From an uncultured Acetatifactor sp. (GTDB taxonomy: Bacteria; Bacillota; Clostridia; Lachnospirales; Lachnospiraceae): a stretch of 64,000 nt of DNA. Numbering within the stretch: the first letter of the stretch is position 1; every line of letters starts with the position of its first letter. Under the pieces are notes generated by a model. That model made no database searches. It saw nothing but the letters and a program-made list of their open reading frames with translations, and was not told the origin of the DNA. The position numbers were made by a program, and so were the translations under genes. The stretch is from the NCBI GenBank assembly GCA_910584235.1, contig CAJTZD010000009.1:1-64000 (forward strand). The letters are read 5' to 3'. Of the stretch, positions 50,990-59,612 are shown piece by piece.

Positions 50990-53350
50990 TTAGCCGAAAC
51001 CGAAAGCCAGCCCGACGAGCCTTACGATAAATGCCGCAATCCACGCAATGGCGCACTGGCCCACAACCACCCCCACAGCCCATTTCCGGCCCATTTCCCG
51101 CTTGACGGCGGCGATGGCGGCCACGCAGGGGGTGTAGAGGAGACAGAACACCAAAAGGCTTGCCGCGGCCAGGGGCGTGAGAACCGCCAATAGCGTTTCT
51201 GTGTTTCCGAACAGCACGTTCAAAGTAGAAACCACACTCTCCTTAGCCATGAAGCCCGTAATCAGAGCAGTAGACATCCGCCAGTCCCCGAAGCCCAGGG
51301 GCTTCAACACAGGTGCGATAAACCCCGCCGCCGCGGCCAGCATGCTGTTCTGGGAGTCCGCCACGATGTTTAAGTGGAAGTCAAAGGTCTGTAAAAACCA
51401 GATGACAATGGTGGCGATGAAGATGACGGAAAAGGCCCTCTGCAGGAAATCCTTGGCCTTATCCCAGAGGAGCCGCCCTACGTTCTTCGCCCCGGGGAGC
51501 CGGTAATTGGGCAGCTCCATGACGAAAGGCACTGCCTCTCCCTTAAAAGCCGTTCCTTTCAGGAGGAAAGCCATCAAAATCCCCAGCGCCATCCCCAGCA
51601 CATACAATCCTATCATCACCAGAGCGCCCCGCCCGGGAAAGAATGCCGCCGCAAAAAAGCCGTAGATTGGCAGCTTTGCAGAGCAGCTCATGAAAGGCGT
51701 CAGCAATATGGTCATCTTCCTGTCCCGCTCCGAGGGCAGCGTCCTGGTGGCCATCACCCCGGGCACCGTGCAGCCGAAGCCGATGAGCATGGGCACGATG
51801 CTTCGTCCGGACAGGCCGATCTTGCGCAGCAGTTTGTCCATGACAAAGGCCACCCTGGCAATGTAGCCGCTGTCTTCCAGCAGGGAAAGGAAGAAGAACA
51901 GGGTCACGATAATGGGCAGAAAGCTTAAGACGCTGCCTACGCCGTTAAAGATGCCGTCTATGATCAGGGATTGGAGCACTTGGTTCACATTGGCCGCTTT
52001 CAGGGCAGAATCCGCAAGACTTGCCAGGGCATCCACCCCCATGGCCATCAGCTCCTGGAGCCAGGCTCCGATAACGTTAAAAGTCAGCCAGAACACGATG
52101 CCCATGATGCCGATGAAAGCGGGGATGGCAGTGTACTTTCCCGTCAATACCCTATCGGCTTTCGCGCTCCTGGCATGTTCCTTGCTCTCCCGAGGCTTGA
52201 CTACGGTGACGTCGCAAATCTCCCGGATAAAGGAGAACCGCATGTCTGCCATGGCCGCTGCCCGGTCCATGCCGCTCTCTGTCTCCATCTGGCAGATGAT
52301 GTGCTCCAGCATCTCCTTTTCGTTCTGGTCTAATCCCAGGGCCTCAAGAATGCGGGGATCGCCCTCGGTGAGCTTGCCGGCGGCGAAGCGCACGGGAATT
52401 TCAGCCCGCCTGGCATGGTCCTCAATCAGGTGCATGATGGCGTGGAGGCATCTGTGCACGGCCCCGCCGTTTTGGTCTTCCTTGCAGAAATCAATCCTGC
52501 CGGGGCGCTCCTGGTATTTTGCCACATGCAGGGCATGGCTTACCAGCTCGTCTATGCCCTCGTTCTTCGCCGCGGAGATGGGGACTACGGGAATGCCAAG
52601 CATATCCTCCATCTCGTTGATCTGGATGGATCCCCCGTTGCCCCTGACCTCGTCCATCATGTTCAGGGCCAGCACCATGGGAATGTCCAGCTCCATCAGC
52701 TGCATGGTCAGATACAGGTTCCTTTCTATATTAGAGGCGTCCACGATGTTGATGATGCCCTTTGGATGCTCCCGCATGATGAACTGCCTGGTGACGATCT
52801 CCTCGCTGGAGTAGGGCGACATGGAATAGATCCCCGGCAGGTCTGTGATCAGGGTGTTGCTGTGGCCTTTGATGGAGCCGTCTTTCCGGTCCACGGTGAC
52901 GCCGGGGAAATTGCCCACATGCTGGTTGGAGCCTGTGAGCTGGTTGAAGAGGGTGGTCTTGCCGCAGTTCTGGTTCCCCGCCAGGGCAAAGGTCAGCTGC
53001 GCGTCGTCCGGCAGGGGATTCTCCGTAGCCTTTACATGGTACTTGCCGCCCTCGCCCAGGCCCGGGTGCTCGATTCGCTTTCTGTCCGTCTGGGAATCCG
53101 GCGCAGGCGCTTTCGGCGCATCGTCCCGGACATTTTCAATTGTGATTTTCTCGGCATCGGCCACCCGCAGGGTCAGCTCATAGCCGTGGATCATGAATTC
53201 CATGGGATCCCCCAGGGGGGCGTATTTTATCAACAATATATCCGTGCCCGGAATGACGCCCATGTCCAGGAAGTGCTGGCGCAGCGCGCCCTCGCCGCCC
53301 ACAGCCTGGATGGTGGCCCATTTTCCGATTGGCAATTCTCGTAAGGTCAT
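50990..53350 (-). CDS. feoB: FeoA-FeoB fusion, ferrous iron transporter
   Basis: 786 residues from the ATG at 53350, which follows GAGGAAAGG; the longer frame adds 28 residues without a site. Residues 1-80 are a FeoA/SH3-like domain (TLRELPIGKWATI; HFLDMGVIPGTDILLI). After a linker comes the FeoB G domain: G1 GNQNCGKTT, G2 NFPGVTVDRK, G3 DLPG, G4 NMMDE and G5 SAAK. The membrane part has the gate motifs GCTVPGVMATRTLPSERDRK and SCSAKLPIYGF. It takes up Fe(II) across the membrane with GTP hydrolysis in the G domain. In many bacteria feoA and feoB are separate; the fusion is known in Clostridia. A dyad over its promoter suggests iron control. Confidence 0.96.
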   Translation of the reverse strand: MTLRELPIGKWATIQAVGGEGALRQHFLDMGVIPGTDILLIKYAPLGDPMEFMIHGYELTLRVADAEKITIENVRDDAPKAPAPDSQTDRKRIEHPGLGEGGKYHVKATENPLPDDAQLTFALAGNQNCGKTTLFNQLTGSNQHVGNFPGVTVDRKDGSIKGHSNTLITDLPGIYSMSPYSSEEIVTRQFIMREHPKGIINIVDASNIERNLYLTMQLMELDIPMVLALNMMDEVRGNGGSIQINEMEDMLGIPVVPISAAKNEGIDELVSHALHVAKYQERPGRIDFCKEDQNGGAVHRCLHAIMHLIEDHARRAEIPVRFAAGKLTEGDPRILEALGLDQNEKEMLEHIICQMETESGMDRAAAMADMRFSFIREICDVTVVKPRESKEHARSAKADRVLTGKYTAIPAFIGIMGIVFWLTFNVIGAWLQELMAMGVDALASLADSALKAANVNQVLQSLIIDGIFNGVGSVLSFLPIIVTLFFFLSLLEDSGYIARVAFVMDKLLRKIGLSGRSIVPMLIGFGCTVPGVMATRTLPSERDRKMTILLTPFMSCSAKLPIYGFFAAAFFPGRGALVMIGLYVLGMALGILMAFLLKGTAFKGEAVPFVMELPNYRLPGAKNVGRLLWDKAKDFLQRAFSVIFIATIVIWFLQTFDFHLNIVADSQNSMLAAAAGFIAPVLKPLGFGDWRMSTALITGFMAKESVVSTLNVLFGNTETLLAVLTPLAAASLLVFCLLYTPCVAAIAAVKREMGRKWAVGVVVGQCAIAWIAAFIVRLVGLAFGFG

Positions 53351-53553
53351 GATGTCCTTTCCTCGCTTCCGTAGATGTATGCCCAGGTCATGAATGCCCA
53401 AAGCGGATGGATTCCCCGAGACAATGGTATCCATGCATCAAGCAGGACTTTATTGCCATGGAGAAAAGAAAAACCCAGATACAGCCGCTTCGCCATACCT
53501 GAGCTTTCGATTTCATCGCCTGGAGATGTCAGACCAACAATGCGGTCAATCTA

Positions 53554-53593
53554 TGTCGAACTAAATATACTGCATTTCGACAGGCTTTGTCAA
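53554..53593 (-). promoter_or_regulatory. feoAB promoter overlapped by a dyad operator
   Basis: Read on the minus strand: TTGACA (53593-53588), an 18-nt spacer and TATATT (53569-53564). An inverted repeat, TGTCGAA at 53554-53560 and TTCGACA at 53576-53582, spans the -10 and part of the spacer. A metal-responsive repressor (Fur or DtxR type) is the natural candidate, though the sequence is not a textbook box of either. The leader to the start at 53350 is about 200 nt. Confidence 0.7.
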
Positions 53594-53617
53594 GGGGTTT
53601 GACCGGAAAAGGTACGC

Positions 53618-53896
53618 CTATCTGTTCTCGCTCACGAAATTTTGGACGCGGTTCTGTATGACGCTTACCATGTCATCGGCGTAAAACGTGCCTTTTACCT
53701 GGATTTCTTCTATCGGAGTGCGTTTCCCGTCCGGGTATTTCCCGAGGGGCTGTAGAGCACATTGCCCAGGAATTTTCCGTCCGCGGCATACAGCCAGATG
53801 CCCGCATCGCTGGTGAAGACGCATACCCGGCCATGATCGTCCGCGGCCAGGCTCTGAATGGAGGCGTCTTTTCCCGGATGCGCCGTTTCCTGTCAT
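53618..53896 (-). pseudogene. Frameshifted remnant of a beta-propeller-like or sensor gene
   Basis: Neither intact frame here is sensible throughout, but the third minus frame, which is open from 53885 to its TAG at 53710-53712, reads SLAADDHGRVCVFTSDAG and IWLYAADGKFLGNVLYSPSG, typical of protein sequence. The frame then shifts to RTPIEEIQVKGTFYADDMVS and VIQNRVQNFVSENR, ending near 53618. There is no start codon or ribosome site in the good frame. So this is the decayed C-terminal end of a larger gene. The parent family is not certain; the DGRVxVxxxxGIWLYxADGKFL pattern suggests a repeat-propeller protein. Confidence 0.6.
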
Positions 53897-53969
53897 ATTT
53901 GATAGGGATTTGTGTCAAAACGGGAATGACTGCACGATAGGACAAAATAGTTTTACCAAAATAATACAA

Positions 53970-53998
53970 TTGAAAAACAGGCTGCTTTATGGTAGGAT
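53970..53998 (+). promoter_or_regulatory. Candidate promoter of the Rpn-type nuclease gene
   Basis: TTGAAA (53970-53975), a 17-nt spacer and TAGGAT (53993-53998), about 140 nt before the ATG at 54141. No other gene is seen in 53900-54140. Confidence 0.4.
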
Positions 53999-54140
53999 AA
54001 ATGTAAAGCAGATTTTCATCCAGGGTTATTCTGTAATCGTTTCTATTCTTCGTACAACTCGGAAAATTCCTGCTTCAATTTCAAAATGACCGGCGGGAGT
54101 TTTTGAGAGGCTCCCGACAACTGAACAAGGGAGGTATTAA

Positions 54141-55019
54141 ATGGCGGAAAAAGACGTTACAGAGAAGATTCTGATGTCCTATGCCGATGTGTTCGCGGAT
54201 TGCATCAACACGCTGGTATATGACGGCGAAAGGCAGCTGAACCCGGCTGACACACAGCCTGCGCCCACGGAGAGCTTTTATAAGGGCAACGGGGCGCACA
54301 ATCAATTCTGCGATGCCAGCAGGTATCTGACAGAAAAGGGGACGATAGTCCTCCAGTACATTATAGAGAACGAGACCGAACTGGAGGAACGGCAGATTCT
54401 GCGAAAAATATCCTATCAGGGCGGCTCCTACAGACAGCAGTTGGAGAGCGGCGTCCCGGTGTATGGGGTGATTGCTGTGGTGATAGACTGGACGGGAAAG
54501 ACCAGCCGCATCCCCAGGAGTCTCCATGCGCTGCTTCTGAGGAATGGGGTGCCGCCGGAGAGGCTGAGACAGGTGGACGATAATGAATTGATGGTTTATC
54601 ATATGCAAAATCTTTCTTTGGAAATCAGGAGCCGCTTCACCAGCGACATGGGATTCGTGGCGGATTATCTGAACGAGGGGAGCTTTGTGAGGCGGAAAGG
54701 ACAGGCCATCGTCCATATGGAAGCGCTGTGTGATATGATGGAAGCGGTTACAGGAGATACCAGATTTACGGAGCAGGCAAATAAGCTTTTAGAGAAAAAG
54801 AAAGGAAAGAAGATTATGATGTGTGAATATATCAATCAACTGGAAGCGCGTGGCGAGGCAAGAGGAAAAGCAAACGGTGAAGCAATGCTGGCCACTTTGC
54901 TGGAGAGACTGTATGACCTGGGGAGGGGAGAAGAAGTGGAACGTGCCGTTCGGGATTTGGATGCCAGGGCAAGGCTGTACAAGGAACTCTCTATCCCGGG
55001 CTATACTTATGAGCCATAA
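54141..55019 (+). CDS. Rpn family recombination-promoting nuclease / putative transposase
   Basis: A 292-residue protein with an AGGGAGGT site. The N-terminal 190 residues match the Rpn/transposase_31 pattern: YADVFADCINTLVYDGERQL, a YKG motif, then VLQYIIENETELEERQILRK and YQGGSYRQQLESGVPVYGVI, and the strand AVVIDWTGKT. The PD-(D/E)XK Asp and Glu are likely in CINTLVYD and IENETE. The C-terminus has the repeated EARGEARGKANGEA helix common in the family. E. coli RpnA-type proteins are endonucleases that promote RecA-independent recombination. It stands in a decayed stretch between two pseudogene remnants. Confidence 0.8.
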   Translation: MAEKDVTEKILMSYADVFADCINTLVYDGERQLNPADTQPAPTESFYKGNGAHNQFCDASRYLTEKGTIVLQYIIENETELEERQILRKISYQGGSYRQQLESGVPVYGVIAVVIDWTGKTSRIPRSLHALLLRNGVPPERLRQVDDNELMVYHMQNLSLEIRSRFTSDMGFVADYLNEGSFVRRKGQAIVHMEALCDMMEAVTGDTRFTEQANKLLEKKKGKKIMMCEYINQLEARGEARGKANGEAMLATLLERLYDLGRGEEVERAVRDLDARARLYKELSIPGYTYEP

Positions 55020-55025
55020 GCCGAC

Positions 55026-55382
55026 TTAGGATGCGTTCCTCTGAAAGAGGCTGTTTTCGTTCAGATACTCCGAGGTTTCCGGCAAAGCCCCCTGGAAATG
55101 AAAAAAGCATTCATAATGAAGAAAAGCATTCATATTGACTTGATCCAGGATTTTCGTCTCCCGCCTGTCTCCCCGCTTCTCCTGGCGGATGTCCGAGGGG
55201 GAGAAGCTGTTGTCGATTTTTATCTTCATGACGCCCTTGTTCAGCGCGATGTGGACGCTCAGGTATTTCTTTTCCGTCTGCCTGGCGGCATCAATGGCGT
55301 TTTCCGGGAGGTTCCCCGGCAGCACGTTGATATCGAAAGAAGGCCTGATTTCCTCCGGCAGCGAAATCTTATGTGGATACAA
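55026..55382 (-). pseudogene. Truncated GHKL-type sensor histidine kinase remnant
   Basis: The N-terminal 60 residues of this frame, around LPEEIRPSFDINVLPGNLPE and NAIDAARQTEKKYLSVHIAL, then MKIKIDNSF, match the ATPase domain of AgrC/VirS-like kinases: an N-box of the NLLENAIEAA type followed by the V.I.N.Y/F strand. The G-boxes and the whole membrane sensor are missing, and after IRQEKRGDRRETK the frame continues into unrelated sequence. It has no proper start. It is therefore a gene fragment, not a functional kinase. Confidence 0.65.
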
Positions 55383-55454
55383 AAAGGTTACATTCTTATG
55401 ATATCGTAAGTGGCAGGACTATTTAAGCATGGCCCGGCGCAGAAGGAGGATGGG

Positions 55455-56729
55455 ATGGGAAAAAGGTGCGGCTTGCTCTGGGGAATCAGTATAATGGCGT
55501 TTCTGCTGGCCGGCTGCGGTGACAGAGCACAAAATGAGGTGCATGACGAGCTGGCAGGGGGAAAAGATACCATAGCGGTGACCTTGGAGAGTGAGGACAG
55601 CGGGGCAGAAATTCCCGGTGAGGACGACAAGGACAGCCAGGACGAAAGCACGGACGCAGAGCGCATAGCGGAAATCTGCCGTGACATTTGTGCCCAGGCG
55701 GCCCGGGACGGCACTCTGGGAAGCATAGAGACCATGGGGCGCATGGTGGCCAGGCTTGGTGAAAACGGCTACGCTGCCGCCTCCGGCGATAACCAGGTGG
55801 ACATGGCGGGGGCGGAGCAGGTACTGGAGTTTGTCAGGGCGGTGGAGGAGAAAGAAAGCCGGAGGCTCACGATTGTGGCAGTCATGGGGATGGGACTGCG
55901 GATATTTGATCTGGAGACCCGGGATGGCGATGTGACTGTAGTCAGGAGCTACTACCAATACGACAGGGAGGGAATCCTGCAGGAGAGGAGCACGGTGAGC
56001 TACCCGGCGGACTTTTGGGAATATACCCCGGAGGGCTATCTGATTTTTGCGGGAAAGAGCCTTTTGCCGGAGACCTTTGTGATGACTTTCAGCGCCACAG
56101 CGGAGCATACGGCCCTGCGCGTGCTGCCCCTGGAGGAAAGCTGCAGGGAGCTGAACAGGAAATATCTGCTGCCGGTAGGCTATGAGCGGAACAATGTGTT
56201 CCTCTGTAGCTGGAGCGGGGAGGAGTATGGGAACCTGGACTTTTACGATGTGTTCGACAGGTTCTATCCCATCCTGCGGGGCCGGCCCCACCCCTATGGG
56301 GCGGAGGGGAGTCCGGGGGAGGAAAGTGCCTATTGGATACCCGAGGAGGAATTTGAGTCTGTCATCACGGCATTTTTTGACATAGACCGGGAAACCCTGC
56401 GCCGGAAGACGGAATACAGCCCGGAACAGGCGGCATATAAGTACCGGCCCCGGGGCTTTCATGAGGCGGAGTATCCGGACATCCCCTATCCGGAGGTGGT
56501 AGGCTGGAGGGAGAACGGAGACGGAACCATTACGCTTACCGTCAACGCGGTATATCCCCATGACGATACGTCCAGGGCATTCACCCATGAAACGGTGATA
56601 CGCCCGCTGGATGGGGAGCGCTTTCAATATGTATCCAACAGGATGCTTTCAGAGGAAAGGGAGTACGATGCCTGGTGGCACAGCGACAGATTGCCGGAGG
56701 ATGCCGGAGCCTTGACGGCCGAAGAATAG
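55455..56729 (+). CDS. Lipoprotein of unknown function
   Basis: A 424-residue lipoprotein. The ATG at 55455 has AAGGAGG just upstream and gives a signal peptide with lipobox FLLAGC (Cys about 19); the in-frame start at 55410 would spoil it. The mature part starts with an acidic low-complexity region (EDSGAEIPGEDDKDSQDEST), then an alpha/beta region. Recognisable but unassigned stretches are VEEKESRRLTIVAVMGMGLR, YPADFWEYTPEGYLIFAGKS, and the C-terminal GDGTITLTVNAVYPHDDTS. I do not recognise the family with confidence; similar long lipoproteins are common in Lachnospiraceae. It would sit on the outer face of the membrane. Confidence 0.75.
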   Translation: MGKRCGLLWGISIMAFLLAGCGDRAQNEVHDELAGGKDTIAVTLESEDSGAEIPGEDDKDSQDESTDAERIAEICRDICAQAARDGTLGSIETMGRMVARLGENGYAAASGDNQVDMAGAEQVLEFVRAVEEKESRRLTIVAVMGMGLRIFDLETRDGDVTVVRSYYQYDREGILQERSTVSYPADFWEYTPEGYLIFAGKSLLPETFVMTFSATAEHTALRVLPLEESCRELNRKYLLPVGYERNNVFLCSWSGEEYGNLDFYDVFDRFYPILRGRPHPYGAEGSPGEESAYWIPEEEFESVITAFFDIDRETLRRKTEYSPEQAAYKYRPRGFHEAEYPDIPYPEVVGWRENGDGTITLTVNAVYPHDDTSRAFTHETVIRPLDGERFQYVSNRMLSEEREYDAWWHSDRLPEDAGALTAEE

Positions 56730-56739
56730 CAGAACCTAA

Positions 56740-56880
56740 AAACAGAGAGCCGCTAAGAACCAGAGGAAGCTTGTGGAGCAGCACACTCGATACCGGGATA
56801 ACGGTATAAGCCAGGCACTTTGAGTTGCGGAAAGTGAGGGGCGAGTCTATGGGTAAGCCGAAGTCATAGAAACAAGCACA
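56740..56880 (+). mobile_element. Relic of an IS200/IS605-type element: TnpB C-terminal tail plus 3' RNA-like region
   Basis: The frame 56740-56823 encodes KQRAAKNQRKLVEQHTRYRD then NGISQAL and a stop, resembling the C-terminal tail of clostridial TnpB proteins; everything upstream is gone. The following sequence has structured stretches typical of the region that encodes the TnpB guide (omega) RNA: a perfect hairpin ATACCG-GGATAA-CGGTAT (56790-56807) overlapping the coding end, and TCTATG...CATAGA near 56845-56870. Family recognition is from memory of the tail motif and needs a search. Confidence 0.5.
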
Positions 56881-56881
56881 G

Positions 56882-56912
56882 GGCGGCAGGAGAAGCTCTC
56901 TGCCGCCTTATT
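56882..56912. terminator. Hairpin between convergent lipoprotein/relic and YccF genes
   Basis: GGCGGCAG (56882-56889) pairs with CTGCCGCC (56900-56907) around a 10-nt loop, followed by TTATTG. It ends the 236-nt gap after the lipoprotein gene. Confidence 0.6.
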
Positions 56913-56965
56913 GTATCCAGATACAGTTGGCAGCCTGGCTGTGGTGACCGTTAGCATAGGAAAGC

Positions 56966-57325
56966 CTAATCCACCGTGGCTCCAAATGGCATCAGAGCAA
57001 GCTTGGCGATCTTGAAGCACTGCAGTCCGAAAGGAATTCCGATGACGGTACAGCACAGGAGGATGCCGTTTACGGTGGCGGCAATGGCCAGCGGAATCCC
57101 GCTCAGCACCAGCCATAAAATGTTTGCCAGCAAGGATATGGCACCGCCGCCATAGCGGATTTCCTTTCCGAAAGGAAAGAATGCCAGGGAGGCGAATTTA
57201 AAGCATTGGGTACCGATGGGAATGCCTATGATGGTAACGCACCACAACACGCCCGCAAGCGTCCAGCCCAAACCCTGCCACAATCCGCCGCAGAGAAACC
57301 AGATAATATTTCCTAAGCATCCCAT
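56966..57325 (-). CDS. YccF family inner membrane protein
   Basis: A 119-residue protein made of two similar halves, each with hydrophobic stretches and the repeated motif: TIIGIPIGTQCFKFASLAFFPFG and TVIGIPFGLQCFKIAKLALMPFG. This is the hallmark of the YccF domain family. Four helices are likely. Molecular role is unknown. GGGGAGGT precedes the start; a short hairpin GGGCGC-TTCT-GCGCCC lies just upstream at 57341-57356. Confidence 0.93.
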   Translation of the reverse strand: MGCLGNIIWFLCGGLWQGLGWTLAGVLWCVTIIGIPIGTQCFKFASLAFFPFGKEIRYGGGAISLLANILWLVLSGIPLAIAATVNGILLCCTVIGIPFGLQCFKIAKLALMPFGATVD

Positions 57326-57472
57326 GTCTTATACCTCCCCGGGCGCTTCTGCGCCCTTACCAATCTATTATGCGTGGTCTTAAGCTTTTATGTCATCCGT
57401 TCCGTCCGGTTCCCCGCTACCTGCCGGAATCTCCCGAAACCGGAATAGAATCTGCTTAAGGATGTTTTGTGT

Positions 57473-58081
57473 CTATAAGGTCTCGTCAGACTGCTGCTGT
57501 AAGACAACGCCGTATTCAAACATATAGCTTAGACACAGTACGATTCCGCCAATGAATGCGAATTCCGGGCTGCTGACCAACGAGCGTGCAGTGGAAGGCC
57601 CCCAAATAAAAAGGATGGCGGTTTCTATTACATTTTTCCAGAAAAAAATGCATAGAAGCAGGATGCCGATAGAACGGACCAGGCGACTGCAAGACAGAGT
57701 AAAAGGACTCTCATCCAGTTGGATACCGTGAAAAGCGGTTGCCAGACACCATAAAATTGCCGCGAACAATGCCTGGTATCCGAATGAGATAAGCCAAACG
57801 ATACCGAACAGGGTTTTGGAGGAATAGTCACCCATATGGAAGCTGGTATTGATTACCATCAAATATAATCCCCTGCCGCCGATATGAAAGCCAACCCTGG
57901 CATCGCTTCCGATCTGTTCTGTCATAAAGGAGGATTCGGGCGCAGCAAATGCGCATATCCCCCAGCATATCAGCGCCAGAAGCGACAAGATCAAATACAC
58001 CCAAAATGATACACGTAAAAATTTCCCCAGTTTTTTGCAGCGCCTTTTCATGATAATCTGTTGGTTTTCCAATCTGTTCAT
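57473..58081 (-). CDS. DUF2975 family membrane protein
   Basis: A 202-residue protein with four helices (VSFWVYLILSLLALICWGIC; TLFGIVWLISFGYQALFAAI; RSIGILLLCIFFWKNVIETA; FIGGIVLCLSYMFEYGVVLQ). The C-terminus MFEYGVVLQQQSDETL and the central FTLSCSRLVRSIGILLL match DUF2975. Many members are followed by a small HTH regulator, which is absent here. The function is unknown. It is in the same orientation as YccF, 148 nt apart. Confidence 0.82.
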   Translation of the reverse strand: MNRLENQQIIMKRRCKKLGKFLRVSFWVYLILSLLALICWGICAFAAPESSFMTEQIGSDARVGFHIGGRGLYLMVINTSFHMGDYSSKTLFGIVWLISFGYQALFAAILWCLATAFHGIQLDESPFTLSCSRLVRSIGILLLCIFFWKNVIETAILFIWGPSTARSLVSSPEFAFIGGIVLCLSYMFEYGVVLQQQSDETL

Positions 58082-58250
58082 AACATTACCCCCGACCCGA
58101 ATCTAAATATTTTTGTGCCGCCCATAATTGTTAAAAACAGATTATCACATTTTTATACAAATTTCAATAATTATTTAATAATAAACGTTAATTTTTTAAT
58201 GCAAATCAAGGGCAGGAAGCCCGCCCGCAGGGGTATCGGTTTTGGACGGA

Positions 58251-59588
58251 CTAGATCCGGTCGTCCCTGTAAACCACATCGGACAGGGGAAGCTTGTATT
58301 TCTGCTTATACTGGTACATTTTCGTGTCGGTATCGCTGATATATGCGGTCAGAGGAGTGTCGGAACGGACCGGGATCAAAGTGGTGGCATAGCTGAAACA
58401 CTTGGGATATCCGCAGCTTTTGTCTGCCAGCATCTGCCGGCGTAGTTCCCCCAGTCTCCGGTCCTGTTCTGCCGGTGCGGACCCGGTCTGGAGCACGAAA
58501 AACTCGTCGCCGCCTACCCGGCATACTTCGCCGCCAAGAGTCTGCAGTGCCTTGGAAACTTCCACGAGATAGCTGTCGCCCGCTTCGTGGCCGAAAGTAT
58601 CGTTGCAGTATTTCAGATAGTCCACATCGATAAAGGACAGGGTGAAAGCGGTCTCCTCCGCCACCCACTGCTCCATCTTCTCCATGGCATAGCGCCGGTT
58701 CTTCAGGTTGGTCAGAGGATCTACATAGGCAAAACGGTAGATCATTTTCTGCCGCCGCTGCCGTTCCGTCTCGTCGATGACGATGTGGACGATGGCCTGT
58801 TTCCTGGCATCGTGGGAATTCTCCGCGCCCGAGTGGAACCAGGGTATGAGAAAAGACTCTACCTGGTAAAAGATATCCGTGTCGTCAGAGTCTTTCAGCG
58901 CCATATCCCATCTCATGGAAGAGGAGCATTCCATGGAAGAAGAGCATTCCATGGAAGAGGAGCATTCCATGGAAGAAGAGCATTCCATGGAAGAGGAGCG
59001 TTCCCGCCCACACCCCGAAAGCGTTCCGATTTTCCCGGGCGTCCAGTCCGGCTGTATGGACGGTTCCCCGGAACGGACTTCCTCCACAGTGTGCTTTTCA
59101 TCTATTTTCTGGCTTTTTTGGTGGAGGTCCAGCTGATGCTGGATTTCCGGCTGCTTTTCCAGCAGCATCCGGGTCAGGTAATCCGAGGTCTGCGCATGGG
59201 CTTTCTGGAACCAGCGTGCGGGCTGATTGGCATGTACTTCCTGGCAGGTATCCGCGGAATAGACGAAAATCATGTTATGGGTGTAGTCGGTGAGTGCATT
59301 TACCAGCGCCAGGTTGTTTCGAAGCTCCTGATTGCTCTCTTCCAGAGACCAGCCAATCTCGTCCATGGCCTGGATATTGTCCATCAGAACCTGATTCTCC
59401 AGCTCCAAGGCTTCGGTTTTCTGCTGCAATTGATTCTTCAGATCATGAATCGTCTCAGCCAAAAGCGTCATTTTATCTCCCAATTCCCGATAGGCAGGGG
59501 ACAGCTCTTCCGGGCGGAGGACAGCCGTATCGGGTTGATCGAGGATATTTTGTAAATAATTGACCAAAAGCTTCAGGGAATGTTCCAT
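58251..59588 (-). CDS. Diguanylate cyclase (GGDEF) with coiled coil, PAS-like region and a Ser-Met-Glu-Cys repeat
   Basis: A 445-residue cytoplasmic protein. The order is a coiled coil (about 30-90; LAETIHDLKNQLQQKTEALE), a PAS-like segment (about 96-140; LTDYTHNMIFVYSADTCQEV), a linker holding the tandem repeat SSSMEC (about 196-226), a signalling region (FHSGAENSHDARKQAIVHIV), and the GGDEF domain (about 285-430) with the intact active site CRVGGDEFFVL. The inhibitory RxxD site normally just upstream is not present (TLGG instead), so product inhibition at that site is unlikely. It should make cyclic di-GMP from two GTP. No EAL domain is seen. Nearest upstream gene is DUF4317, 24 nt away on the same strand. 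Confidence 0.92.
   Translation of the reverse strand: MEHSLKLLVNYLQNILDQPDTAVLRPEELSPAYRELGDKMTLLAETIHDLKNQLQQKTEALELENQVLMDNIQAMDEIGWSLEESNQELRNNLALVNALTDYTHNMIFVYSADTCQEVHANQPARWFQKAHAQTSDYLTRMLLEKQPEIQHQLDLHQKSQKIDEKHTVEEVRSGEPSIQPDWTPGKIGTLSGCGRERSSSMECSSSMECSSSMECSSSMECSSSMRWDMALKDSDDTDIFYQVESFLIPWFHSGAENSHDARKQAIVHIVIDETERQRRQKMIYRFAYVDPLTNLKNRRYAMEKMEQWVAEETAFTLSFIDVDYLKYCNDTFGHEAGDSYLVEVSKALQTLGGEVCRVGGDEFFVLQTGSAPAEQDRRLGELRRQMLADKSCGYPKCFSYATTLIPVRSDTPLTAYISDTDTKMYQYKQKYKLPLSDVVYRDDRI
58914..59003 (-). repeat. Five tandem 18-bp units inside the diguanylate cyclase gene
   Basis: Five contiguous copies of CATGGAAGAGGAGCATTC (plus strand) and one-base variants. Units 1, 3 and 5 have GAGGAG, units 2 and 4 GAAGAG, giving a 36-bp higher-order period. 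Read on the minus strand they encode repeated Ser-Ser-Met-Glu-Cys-Ser. The unit is a multiple of three, so copy-number change keeps the frame. Confidence 0.92.
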
Positions 59589-59612
59589 ATAATCTCTCCT
59601 GTAAAACCGACT

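Noticed and set aside
52415-53344. A 309-codon plus-strand frame opposite feoAB
   Set aside because: It is the antisense of the conserved FeoB G domain and FeoA domain.
58914-59003. CRISPR-like repeats in the GGDEF gene
   Set aside because: Contiguous 18-bp coding repeats without spacers.
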